64,000 bases of DNA, from NCBI RefSeq assembly GCF_037975235.1, contig NZ_CP150241.1, forward strand, positions 5,456,001-5,520,000, written 5' to 3'. The notes under the pieces were generated by a model. It was not told where the DNA came from, did not search any database, and was given only the letters and a program-made list of their open reading frames with translations. Position 1 is the stretch's first letter, and the number at the start of each line of letters is the position of its first letter. Position numbers and translations under genes: made by a program. Below are positions 17,838 through 25,353 of this stretch, piece by piece. The DNA is from Paenibacillus sp. FSL R5-0341. GTDB lineage: Bacteria; Bacillota; Bacilli; Paenibacillales; Paenibacillaceae.

Positions 17838-18539
17838 ATGCCGCGCAAAACATATTCACCAGCCTCATTCGGTTCAACTCCCGGCACGTTGTTACGCCCA
17901 CTCCTCAACTGGGGTTTGGCAGGTCTGGCCCTCAGCGCTTCGGTCGTATTTATCCTGGCAGGTCTGGGTGCCTGGCTGGGTGCTGATGTTATTATTCGTC
18001 TGGATGATCAGATTCAGCAATTATTTTATCTGAATTCGGATTCACGTCTTCATCTATTCTCTTACACTGCATTCATAACCGCACTGGGCTCATTCAAAAT
18101 CTCTGCTGTGGCTGCAGGAGGTTTTGCTCTACTTTTCTTCATGCAACGCAGTCCAAGGTTTGTTATATATGGATATGCGATCTCGGGGAGCTTTGCCATG
18201 ATGTGGATTCTGAACACGTTATTGAAGGAATTTTTCAGACGAAGCAGACCTGAGCTGGATCATCTGCTGGTCGTTCACGGGTACAGCTTCCCTAGCGGCC
18301 ACGCCATGATCTCCATGGGCTTCTACGGCATGCTCTTTGTAATCTGGGCCATTGAACGACAGCGACATACCACTTCCGGTGTGTGGCTACCTGTTCTATG
18401 CGGCATCAGTTTTATTTTCTTGATCGGCCTCAGCCGCATCATGCTGGGTGTTCATTATCCTACGGATGTATTTACGGGATTTGCCGCTGGTTTGGCATGG
18501 ATCTTCTGCATGATCAAAGGCATTAAACGAACCCATTAA
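17838..18539 (+). CDS. PAP2-family phosphatase (membrane lipid phosphatase)
   Basis: 233-aa membrane protein with the three acid-phosphatase motifs of the PAP2 superfamily: K130-x6-RP (KEFFRRSRP), PSGH at 152-155 and SR-x5-H-x3-D at 199-210. Five to six membrane spans place the active site outside. Likely substrates are undecaprenyl diphosphate, phosphatidylglycerol phosphate or phosphatidic acid. GAAGGAG precedes the ATG. First of a plus-strand run of stress-type genes, and itself behind a sigma-B-like promoter. Confidence 0.92.
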   Translation: MPRKTYSPASFGSTPGTLLRPLLNWGLAGLALSASVVFILAGLGAWLGADVIIRLDDQIQQLFYLNSDSRLHLFSYTAFITALGSFKISAVAAGGFALLFFMQRSPRFVIYGYAISGSFAMMWILNTLLKEFFRRSRPELDHLLVVHGYSFPSGHAMISMGFYGMLFVIWAIERQRHTTSGVWLPVLCGISFIFLIGLSRIMLGVHYPTDVFTGFAAGLAWIFCMIKGIKRTH

Positions 18540-18585
18540 AGAATGAATTCCTCCAATTTCCAGTTCATTCATCCTCATCTTTATT

Positions 18586-18611
18586 GTTTCACAGGGTTGC
18601 ACGGCGTTTAT
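18586..18611 (+). promoter_or_regulatory. Candidate sigma-B promoter of the GlsB/YeaQ gene
   Basis: GTTTCA (18586-18591), 14-nt spacer, GTTTAT (18606-18611). The -35 matches the local sites well; the -10 is weaker (GT instead of GG). Located 62 nt before the ATG. Confidence 0.45.
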
Positions 18612-18673
18612 ATACGAAGTAAGCAAACGCGAACAGACAACATCCTACATCAAGTTTAAAGGAGGCGGTTGTT

Positions 18674-18931
18674 ATGTGGGGCATCATTATCAGCATTGTG
18701 ATGGCAGTCATCATCGGTTTGATCGGAGATGCACTTGCTGGTCACAACATGCCTGGAGGCATCATCGGTGCAATGATTGCCGGATTTGCCGGAGCCTGGC
18801 TGGGAGCACTTTTGCTTGGTAACTGGGGACCGGTTATCGGTAACTTTGCCATTATTCCTGCCATCATTGGTACAGCGCTCTTTGTTTTCTTGCTGGGGCT
18901 TGTGTCCAGACTGCTAAGACAGGCTGCCTGA
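18674..18931 (+). CDS. GlsB/YeaQ/YmgE family stress-response membrane protein
   Basis: 85-aa, glycine-rich, three-span protein of the transglycosylase-associated (GlsB/YeaQ) family. Visible are IGLIGDALAGHNMPGGIIGAM, the second span AGFAGAWLGALLLGNWGP and a last span ending LVSRLLRQAA. Members are induced by general or envelope stress; the molecular role is unknown. AAGGAGG precedes ATG. Likely co-transcribed with the YtxH gene 64 nt downstream. Confidence 0.9.
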   Translation: MWGIIISIVMAVIIGLIGDALAGHNMPGGIIGAMIAGFAGAWLGALLLGNWGPVIGNFAIIPAIIGTALFVFLLGLVSRLLRQAA

Positions 18932-18995
18932 TTCGGGCAACAAGGTGTTCGTTGTTTCGTATTTGTTTCTTAATTTGAAGAAGGAGTGATTAGAC

Positions 18996-19403
18996 ATGAA
19001 TAAAGCAGAAGAGCAATATCCTGTACAGACTGGTTCGACTTTCGCCAAAGGGATTTTCATCGGGGGGTTGCTGGGAGCAGCTGCAGCACTACTCTTTGCT
19101 CCTAAACCAGGACGTGAATTGCGTGGTGACCTTTCCGAGAAAGTGGGCATGGTTACTGACCGCACCAAAGAAGTGGCAACGGTTGTAGGTGATAAAGCCT
19201 CTGAACTGGCTAAAACGGTCTCTTCCAAAACTTCTGATATTGCGAAAACGGTAAACCAAGGCCGTAATGATGTCATGGACTCTGTGAGAAAAGCGTCCGC
19301 TGATGTGGCTAACGAAGCATCCCGTGCATCTGATGAAGTGGCTGCGGCTTCTGTGGAAGCGAAGGAAGATGCGCGTAAAGAACTTAACTCGACTAGCCTG
19401 TAA
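18996..19403 (+). CDS. YtxH domain-containing general stress protein
   Basis: 135 aa. The single membrane span and glycine motif (FIGGLLGAAAALLFAPKPGRELRGDL, residues ~16-42, described rather than quoted further) define the YtxH domain. The rest is a long Lys/Asp/Ala-rich amphipathic helix with repeating DVA-like heptads, similar to LEA-like stress proteins. In B. subtilis YtxH belongs to the sigma-B/sigma-H ytxGHJ operon. GAAGGAGTG precedes the ATG, and a terminator follows. Confidence 0.88.
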   Translation: MNKAEEQYPVQTGSTFAKGIFIGGLLGAAAALLFAPKPGRELRGDLSEKVGMVTDRTKEVATVVGDKASELAKTVSSKTSDIAKTVNQGRNDVMDSVRKASADVANEASRASDEVAAASVEAKEDARKELNSTSL

Positions 19404-19425
19404 GGCTTATATAGATCGAGTGACC

Positions 19426-19458
19426 AATAGCCAGCTGCACTCCAGCTGGCTATTTTTT
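19426..19458 (+). terminator. Terminator after the YtxH gene
   Basis: AATAGCCAGCTG and its complement form a 12-bp stem with a 5-nt loop and a TTTTTT run. It lies 30 nt before the DUF5665 start, so that gene depends on read-through or its own promoter. Confidence 0.88.
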
Positions 19459-19487
19459 ATCCAATGCGAGTTGAGGGGGAAGGAAAC

Positions 19488-19853
19488 ATGAGTAAAGTTA
19501 CAATCAACGGCAATACTCCAATTACGGGAGGAACACCGGCGCAGCAGTATGATACAAGCGAGCATCCTTTTGAATTGCGGCATGAGGTAAAGCGATTGAA
19601 CACACGTCTGGACCAGATTGCGGATAGTCTGGAGAGAGCACAGATCAAGGATATTATTGAGAATTACAGCAGTCCGAAAAAGCGGATTATTACGAACTTT
19701 ACAGCGGGTATGGCTCGAGGACTCGGTCTGACCGTAGGTACCTTTGTTGTTCTGGGTTTACTGGCGTTCATTCTCAGTCAATTCGTCAATATGCCGATTG
19801 TGGGACAATATATCGCTGACTTGCTTGGTTATATTGAAGATTACAAAAACTAA
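19488..19853 (+). CDS. DUF5665 domain-containing membrane protein
   Basis: 121 aa: a polar N-terminus, a short coiled coil (VKRLNTRLDQIADSLERAQIKDI), the family hallmark YSSPKKRIITNFTAGMARGLG, then one membrane span and a second partial one near the end (PIVGQYIADLLGYIEDY). Function unknown; common in sporulating Firmicutes. Start at ATG 19488 behind GAGGGGGAAGG rather than at 19464. Confidence 0.85.
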   Translation: MSKVTINGNTPITGGTPAQQYDTSEHPFELRHEVKRLNTRLDQIADSLERAQIKDIIENYSSPKKRIITNFTAGMARGLGLTVGTFVVLGLLAFILSQFVNMPIVGQYIADLLGYIEDYKN

Positions 19854-19872
19854 AATGAATTAGCAGAGTAGG

Positions 19873-20934
19873 TCAAGTCTTACGCTTTCCGGTCGCTCCT
19901 CTACTCTGTCCTTCTTCGGCAGTAGACTGTGATGATTTTACTTTGAGCAGATCTCCTGTCCATCCTTTCATCATCAGCCATACATACATGCTGATCATGC
20001 TTAAGATAATGACGATAAGGACCAGTACAACTCCCCATGATTTATCGATAAAGGGCAGGTTCTCAAAGTTCATCCCCCAGATTGCGCCAGCTGCCGTGGC
20101 GGGTATGAACACAGCGGTGACAATGGTCAGCGTCTTCATAATCTCGTTCCCGCGTACACCAGAGATCGCATTATCAATGGAGATTAACGTATCGATCTCT
20201 TTCTCGTAGTGACTAAACAAACGTTCCATTCGCTCTACTCGATGTTGAAGCTGTTGGAAGTACCGATTTTCGTTGATTTCGCTGAGGTAAGCCTCATGGG
20301 CAGCAGCCATCAGTTCCGAGTAGGGAATAAACAGATTGCTCCAGTACAACAATTCAAATCGAGCGGCGAGAATCTGGTCCATCAAGGTACGGGCATTTCG
20401 GGATTCCATCTTCCGCTCCAAATCACGCAGGTTCATCTCAAAATGATCCATCCCAACATGGTAGTAATGCAGTATAGCTCGAAAAAGTACAAACATCCCA
20501 TCCCTGGCCTCACTACATTGCTGTAACATATGTGCGCGCTCATCCGTCTTCATAATGCCTCGTGTATTGTCATCCATGTTCAAGGTAACCAGGTTATTGC
20601 GATCGACATAGAAAAACATCTGATTATCCTGGCGTTTGTCATCTCTCTCATTCTTGATCGCATACAACAAGGAGCCAAATAAGACGGGCTCTGTACCATT
20701 CACGAAACGGACGGACAAATAATTCGATTCGACTTCCGGAATTTTATGAAGCCAATACTCCATTTCCGGAAATGCCTCTGTCAGCTCCTCCAAAGCATCA
20801 CTCATGTTGGCAGGGTCAGGTGCAACCCAATCCCACCATTGCCACTGGTCCGAGCAAGATAACTTGTCGCGGCGAGCTTCCAGCTTCATTTGATCCACAA
20901 TCACATTATCCACTCCTGCACTTAGTTCGTTCAT
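19873..20934 (-). CDS. CorA-like divalent cation transporter
   Basis: 353 aa as called. A large cytoplasmic N-terminal domain is followed by a long stalk helix (residues ~180-260) and two C-terminal spans joined by the hallmark loop IWGMNFENLP, the GMN motif of the CorA/ZntB superfamily, which moves Mg2+ or other divalent ions through a pentameric channel. Start uncertain: ATG 20932-20934 has only GGGTATG upstream, and GTG at 20902-20904, with GGAG eight nt before it, is a good alternative. Frames beginning at 20976 run into the sigB terminator. Confidence 0.85.
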   Translation of the reverse strand: MNELSAGVDNVIVDQMKLEARRDKLSCSDQWQWWDWVAPDPANMSDALEELTEAFPEMEYWLHKIPEVESNYLSVRFVNGTEPVLFGSLLYAIKNERDDKRQDNQMFFYVDRNNLVTLNMDDNTRGIMKTDERAHMLQQCSEARDGMFVLFRAILHYYHVGMDHFEMNLRDLERKMESRNARTLMDQILAARFELLYWSNLFIPYSELMAAAHEAYLSEINENRYFQQLQHRVERMERLFSHYEKEIDTLISIDNAISGVRGNEIMKTLTIVTAVFIPATAAGAIWGMNFENLPFIDKSWGVVLVLIVIILSMISMYVWLMMKGWTGDLLKVKSSQSTAEEGQSRGATGKRKT

Positions 20935-20957
20935 CGCATACCCATCTTTTCGATCCC

Positions 20958-21002
20958 AAAAAGGACACGTATGCATTTCAGTGCAATTACGTGTCCTTTT
21001 TT
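20958..21002 (-). terminator. Terminator of the rsbV-rsbW-sigB operon
   Basis: AAAAAGGACACGT/ACGTGTCCTTTTT stem of 13 bp on the minus strand, with a U-run, 34 nt after the sigB stop. Confidence 0.88.
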
Positions 21003-21035
21003 ATGCCGTACTCAACAACATCAGGGATTCTTTTA

Positions 21036-21809
21036 TCATAACATTGAAGCATTCGACATGATCTGTTTCAGCTTCTCTGTAGCTCGCTTCTGAATCCGCG
21101 ATACACTCATCTGTGAAACACCAAGCTTCTGGGCAATTGCCCGCTGAGATTGGCCATCTTGGAATGCTAGAATAAGTACCTTCTGCTCTTGTTCCTTCAA
21201 TTGTCCCAATGCCTGTTGCAAGTCCATCCGTTTTTCGACTGAATCGAAGTCATTTACATCTGCACTGATCAGCTCACCCAATGTCGCTGCACTGTCATCC
21301 TGAGATAACGGAGAATCCAGTGACACATAGTGATAACATTCCCGACCAGCCAGCACTTCAATCGTCTCTTCCGCGGTCAAATCAAGGTATTCAGCAATCT
21401 CGTTCACACCAGGTGAGCGCTCCAGCTTCACGGTTAACTCATCAATGGCATGTTGCACCAGTGCGCCCTTTTCCTTGATCCTCCGGGGCACCTGAATATA
21501 CCAGGATTTATCTCGCAAATAGTTCTTCATATGACCAATCATGCTCTTCATGGCGTAAGGTTCAAACGGAATACCCAGGTTGATATCGTATTGCTTAAGC
21601 AAACGTATCAATGCCATCTGCCCGGTCTGATACAAGTCTTCGTATAGATCGGGGCGATTCCGAGCAATTTTACCTGCTGCCATCTTTACCATCGGTTCAT
21701 ATTTACGGATGAGAACTGTTGCAATTTCATTATCTTGGGTCTGCTGGTATTCCCAGATCAAACCTATAGCTTCAGACATGGACTCTGGGGGAGTCACTTT
21801 TTCACTCAT
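21036..21809 (-). CDS. sigB: General stress RNA polymerase sigma factor SigB
   Basis: 257-aa sigma-70 group 3 factor. Region 2 reads YEDLYQTGQMALIRLLKQYD, the region 2-3 join LRDKSWYIQVPRRIKEKG (very close to B. subtilis SigB and unlike SigF/SigG), and region 4 has the helix-turn-helix QRAIAQKLGVSQMSVSRIQKRA. It directs transcription of the general stress regulon when freed from RsbW. Overlaps rsbW by 4 nt (coupled translation), and the operon has a SigB-type promoter in front, implying autoregulation. Confidence 0.92.
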   Translation of the reverse strand: MSEKVTPPESMSEAIGLIWEYQQTQDNEIATVLIRKYEPMVKMAAGKIARNRPDLYEDLYQTGQMALIRLLKQYDINLGIPFEPYAMKSMIGHMKNYLRDKSWYIQVPRRIKEKGALVQHAIDELTVKLERSPGVNEIAEYLDLTAEETIEVLAGRECYHYVSLDSPLSQDDSAATLGELISADVNDFDSVEKRMDLQQALGQLKEQEQKVLILAFQDGQSQRAIAQKLGVSQMSVSRIQKRATEKLKQIMSNASML

Positions 21810-22258
21810 ACTTTCTCCTCACTTCTTGCAAGACGTTTTACGAGTACTACCTTCGTACCTTTGCCCGTCTCACTTTCCACACTGACATCGTCCATCAAGG
21901 CTTGCATCAGGTAGAACCCAAGTCCGCCAATCTGTGCTTCTGTCAGTTCTTTGTCGTGAAGACCGGCACGTGACACAGCAGGGTTCATATTCTCGAAGCT
22001 GGCACCTTCGTCTTTGACAGTAATGGACAGTGTTTCGCCGTCCACTTCAAATACGACTTCAACCATGCCGCCTTCGTGTGAGTAGGCATATAGTACAGAG
22101 TTGTTACAGGCTTCGGATACAGCCACTTTCATATCCTCAATGTCTTCATAAGAGAATCCCATTTTGGATGCTACTCCATAAAGATTGAGTCTTACAATAT
22201 CAACGTAATCAGCTGTCGCCGGTAGATTAAGGGTGACTCTTTGAACTTCTGCATTCAT
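21806..22258 (-). CDS. rsbW: Anti-sigma-B factor / serine kinase RsbW
   Basis: 150-aa GHKL-type kinase that holds SigB inactive and phosphorylates RsbV. Visible ATP-site boxes are N (AVSEACNNSVLYAY), G1 (VKDEGASF) and G2 (GGLGFYLMQALMDDV). Located between rsbV (18-nt gap) and sigB (4-nt overlap), the standard partner-switching order. A SpoIIAB identity was considered, but the associated sigma factor and neighbours favour RsbW. Confidence 0.92.
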   Translation of the reverse strand: MNAEVQRVTLNLPATADYVDIVRLNLYGVASKMGFSYEDIEDMKVAVSEACNNSVLYAYSHEGGMVEVVFEVDGETLSITVKDEGASFENMNPAVSRAGLHDKELTEAQIGGLGFYLMQALMDDVSVESETGKGTKVVLVKRLARSEEKV

Positions 22259-22276
22259 TCCTTTTTCGATCCTTTC

Positions 22277-22615
22277 CTATTGGGAATTCTTCTGTGTGAC
22301 AAAGAATTTGGCGATGCCCGTCATATCAAAAAGTTTCTGGATTTGCGCAGGAACTTCCTGTACTTCAAAACGAGCTTCCATTCCATGTCTTGCCTTCAGA
22401 ACAGATAACAGGATACCAATCCCTGTACTGTCGATATACTTCAATTCTTTCATGTTAATCAAAAGATCCTGTTCCTTGTTATCCACGAGCGGCTCCATTA
22501 CCAAACGGAAGTCAGGAGCAACTGACAAATCCAGTTCGCCAGTCAGATACACCGTGCACACGCCGTCCTGTGTTTCAGTTCTTGCATTGAATTTTTCATT
22601 CTTATTTGTATTCAT
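22277..22615 (-). CDS. rsbV: Anti-sigma factor antagonist RsbV
   Basis: 112-aa STAS-domain protein. When unphosphorylated it binds RsbW and releases SigB. The phosphorylation site is S63 in YIDSTGIGILLSVLK, the usual DSTGIG context. First gene of rsbV-rsbW-sigB, with AGGAGAGAG before the ATG and a sigma-B-like promoter ~40 nt further up. It is the presumed substrate of the PP2C phosphatase at 29076-30245. Confidence 0.93.
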   Translation of the reverse strand: MNTNKNEKFNARTETQDGVCTVYLTGELDLSVAPDFRLVMEPLVDNKEQDLLINMKELKYIDSTGIGILLSVLKARHGMEARFEVQEVPAQIQKLFDMTGIAKFFVTQKNSQ

Positions 22616-22653
22616 TAGACATCTCTCTCCTGATCAATGGTTTCCTTACCTAA

Positions 22654-22679
22654 TAACCCAACTTCAGCACGAGTGAAAC
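22654..22679 (-). promoter_or_regulatory. Candidate autoregulatory sigma-B promoter of rsbV-rsbW-sigB
   Basis: Minus-strand GTTTCA (22674-22679), 14-nt spacer, GGGTTA (22654-22659). It lies in the 86-nt gap before rsbV and separates the partner-switch genes from the upstream signalling genes. Confidence 0.65.
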
Positions 22680-22701
22680 AAAAAGAAGTTTGGCAAATAT
22701 T

Positions 22702-24378
22702 TCAATTGGCATGATTCATGGCAGATGGGCCTGAGTTTAACATTTGGCGTTGTTTTTGAAACTGGGCTATTTTCTGTTTTACATTGCCCATCTTCACCGG
22801 TTTACTAATATAATCATCCATGCCTGCGGCAGTACAGCGTTGCTGAATGCCTTCCATAACATTAGCCGTCATCGCTATAATGATCGGCTGAGTAGACGGG
22901 GACAGACTCTCTCGTATCCGCCGTGTGCACTCCAGACCGTCCATAACAGGCATCTGCAGATCCATGAACACATAGTCATAGGGATAACGGCTGCTCAGGA
23001 CCATGTCCAGTGCGCTCTGTCCATCTTCAGCGATGTCCGAGAGCAACCCAAGCTTACTGAGCATAATCGCCATCAGCTTCTGGTTAATGGGATGATCATC
23101 CACAATTAATACCGTGGGATATTTATTCTCATTCTTCACATCCGTCAGCTTCTCTTCCCCGTTCCTCTGAACCAGTTCCGTTTCTACATAACGTTTCGCC
23201 TGAATCGTAAATACAAACGTTGCTCCCCGTTGCTCCTTGGTGTCGAGATAGATCTGTCCACCCATCATTTCAACCAGCGTCTTGCAGATCGCCAAGCCAA
23301 GGCCTGTTCCGCCGTACTTACGTGTCATGGATGTATCCAGTTGGGAAAACGGCTTGAACAGGCGATCAACTTTGTCTGACGCTATGCCTATTCCCGTGTC
23401 CTTAACAGCAAACTCCAACGCCATTTGTCCGTCCTTCTCCTCATTCACTGACACAATCAGATATACCCCGCCCTGGTCGGTAAATTTGATCGCATTAGCA
23501 ATGAGATTCAAGAGAACCTGGCGTAGCCTTGCCATATCTCCATAAATCAATTCAGGGACCGAATCTTCCAGGAAATAATCCAGTTCCAGATTCTTTTTGC
23601 CTGCTTCTGCCGCAAACAATCCCAGCACTTCCCGAATACAGGAGACAAGTTCAAAAGGATGCTCTTCAAGTTCCATTTTGCCGGATTCCATCTTGGTGAA
23701 GTCAAGAATGTCATTGATGACCGTGACGAGTGCATCCGCACTGCGACGAACGATGTCCGCGTATTCCTTCTGATCGTCCTTCAAGTCCGTCTCCATCAGC
23801 AGATCCACCATGCCGATAACTCCGTTCATCGGTGTGCGAATCTCATGGCTCATCATCGCCAGAAATTCAGTCTTCGCATTGGCTGCAATTTCCGCTTCTT
23901 CCTTGGCCTGAATGAGTTGTTGGTTCATCTTCTCCAGTTCCTGTGTCTTCTGGTGAAGCAGCATGGTCTGTGTCTTCAATCGTTTATTGGTGATAAACAT
24001 CTCCACAAAGCCCTCGATCTTCGATTTCAAAATCTGAGGAATAAATGGCTTAACCATGTAATCAATGGCCCCGGCTGAATATCCGGCAAACAAGTGCTCC
24101 GCCTCTCTGCTATTCGCAGAGATGAATATGATCGGCACATCCTTGGACTTGTCCCGTGCCTTAATTAACTTTGCTGTCTCAATTCCGTCCATTCCAGGCA
24201 TCTGTACATCAAGTACGATAACCGCAAATTCGTCTTTTAGCAGACAGCGGAGTGCCTCTTCTCCAGAAGTTGCCTTAACGAGTTTATATTGTTCCGATTC
24301 CAGAACTGCTTCAAGAGCAAGCAAGTTCTCAGGGCGGTCATCTACCAATAATATATGGATTGGTTCATTGAGCCCCAT
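22702..24378 (-). CDS. Hybrid sensor kinase, REC-HisKA-HATPase-REC
   Basis: 558-aa soluble hybrid kinase. Receiver 1 has its phospho-Asp at D57 (VIVLDVQMPGMDG). A coiled coil (~135-168) is followed by the H-box with H178 (MMSHEIRTPMNG), an HATPase with DTGIGI and GGTGLGLAI (~326-362), and receiver 2 with D473 (FMDLQMPVMDG). It has no membrane span or sensor domain, so input probably comes through receiver 1. It sits 17 nt downstream of the CheR-type gene and just upstream of rsbV, suggesting a second phosphorelay into sigma-B control. That role is inferred from position. Confidence 0.9.
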   Translation of the reverse strand: MGLNEPIHILLVDDRPENLLALEAVLESEQYKLVKATSGEEALRCLLKDEFAVIVLDVQMPGMDGIETAKLIKARDKSKDVPIIFISANSREAEHLFAGYSAGAIDYMVKPFIPQILKSKIEGFVEMFITNKRLKTQTMLLHQKTQELEKMNQQLIQAKEEAEIAANAKTEFLAMMSHEIRTPMNGVIGMVDLLMETDLKDDQKEYADIVRRSADALVTVINDILDFTKMESGKMELEEHPFELVSCIREVLGLFAAEAGKKNLELDYFLEDSVPELIYGDMARLRQVLLNLIANAIKFTDQGGVYLIVSVNEEKDGQMALEFAVKDTGIGIASDKVDRLFKPFSQLDTSMTRKYGGTGLGLAICKTLVEMMGGQIYLDTKEQRGATFVFTIQAKRYVETELVQRNGEEKLTDVKNENKYPTVLIVDDHPINQKLMAIMLSKLGLLSDIAEDGQSALDMVLSSRYPYDYVFMDLQMPVMDGLECTRRIRESLSPSTQPIIIAMTANVMEGIQQRCTAAGMDDYISKPVKMGNVKQKIAQFQKQRQMLNSGPSAMNHAN

Positions 24379-24394
24379 GGCTAACCCTAACCCC

Positions 24395-25267
24395 CTATTT
24401 GATCTTCCGGTATATTTTTTCGGTCCGGTCTAATGGCTCATAGGTATCACTGAACTCTGTAAAATGTATCGATTCTTTCGAACCCAGAACCAGAATACCA
24501 AAGTGGCTCAAGCTCTCGTGAAACAGCCCATGCACATGGTTCCGCAGTTCATCATTGAAATAAATCATGACATTGCGGCAAAAGATAACATTAAACTCAT
24601 TAAATGACCGGTCTGTTGCCAGATTGTGCTCGGCGAATATGATGTTCTTCCTTAGAAAAGGATGAAATATCACCGAATTATATTTCGCTGTATAGTACTC
24701 GGAGAAGGCTCTGGTACCCCCTGCCTCCAAATAATTTGTAGTAAACAGTTTCATTTTCTCAATACCGTAGACGCCTTCTTTGGCCTGCTGCAATGAGCGA
24801 TCATTCATATCCGTTGCGTAGATTCTTGCCTTGTCATACAGCCCTTCCTCATGCAACATGATGGCCATGGAATAGACTTCCTCGCCTGTAGAGCAACCCG
24901 CATGCCATATTCGGATATACGGATAGGTTCTCAGAATAGGAATAATCTGTTCCCGAAACATTCGGAAAAGCGAGGGATCTCGAAACATTTCCGTCACAGG
25001 GATGGACAAATTCTGTACAAACCGTTCAAACGCGGAACGGTCATGAAGCACACGCTCCTGCAGCCCGGATATGCTCTTAACACCTTCGGCATGTGCATGA
25101 TGCCAGATTCTTCGTTTCAGGGATGGCAGTGCATAGTTTCTAAAATCATATCCATATAAACGGTGCATGCCTTCCAACAGCAACTCAATCTCGATCAGCT
25201 CGCGCTCTTCATCTTGCGGCATACGGACCAAATCTGCCCCCGTCTCGGTAGGTTCCCACGGTGTCAT
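24395..25267 (-). CDS. CheR-type protein methyltransferase (RsbM-like)
   Basis: 290-aa SAM-dependent glutamate O-methyltransferase of the CheR family. The N-terminal helical domain (GYDFRNYALPSLKRRIWHHA) precedes the Rossmann domain with motif I IWHAGCSTGEEVYSMAI, then ARIYATDMNDRSL and NVIFCRNVMIYF. No chemotaxis genes are near. In B. cereus the equivalent gene rsbM, next to rsbK, encodes an enzyme that methylates the hybrid kinase RsbK and dampens sigma-B; the same is likely here. Start at ATG 25265-25267 with GGAGAG upstream; an ATG seven codons earlier is possible. Confidence 0.9.
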   Translation of the reverse strand: MTPWEPTETGADLVRMPQDEERELIEIELLLEGMHRLYGYDFRNYALPSLKRRIWHHAHAEGVKSISGLQERVLHDRSAFERFVQNLSIPVTEMFRDPSLFRMFREQIIPILRTYPYIRIWHAGCSTGEEVYSMAIMLHEEGLYDKARIYATDMNDRSLQQAKEGVYGIEKMKLFTTNYLEAGGTRAFSEYYTAKYNSVIFHPFLRKNIIFAEHNLATDRSFNEFNVIFCRNVMIYFNDELRNHVHGLFHESLSHFGILVLGSKESIHFTEFSDTYEPLDRTEKIYRKIK

Positions 25268-25353
25268 AAATTCTCTCCACTTCTTCATTTGTTACTTGCG
25301 TATTCGTCGTATTGTCTTTCATTACCCAAACAATGTACTTACGAATAATGAAC

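Noticed and set aside
20938..20963. Sigma-B-like GGGTAT with CTTTTT 14 nt upstream, before the CorA-like gene
   Set aside because: The -35 is poor and the predicted start of transcription would fall at or inside the chosen ATG. It would only work if translation begins at the internal GTG (20904).
21036..22615. Possible spoIIAA-spoIIAB-sigF operon instead of rsbV-rsbW-sigB
   Set aside because: Gene order and sizes would fit both, but the sigma factor's LRDKSWYIQVPRRIKEKG region is SigB-like, the neighbours are stress signalling genes, and no dacF or spoVA genes are next to it.
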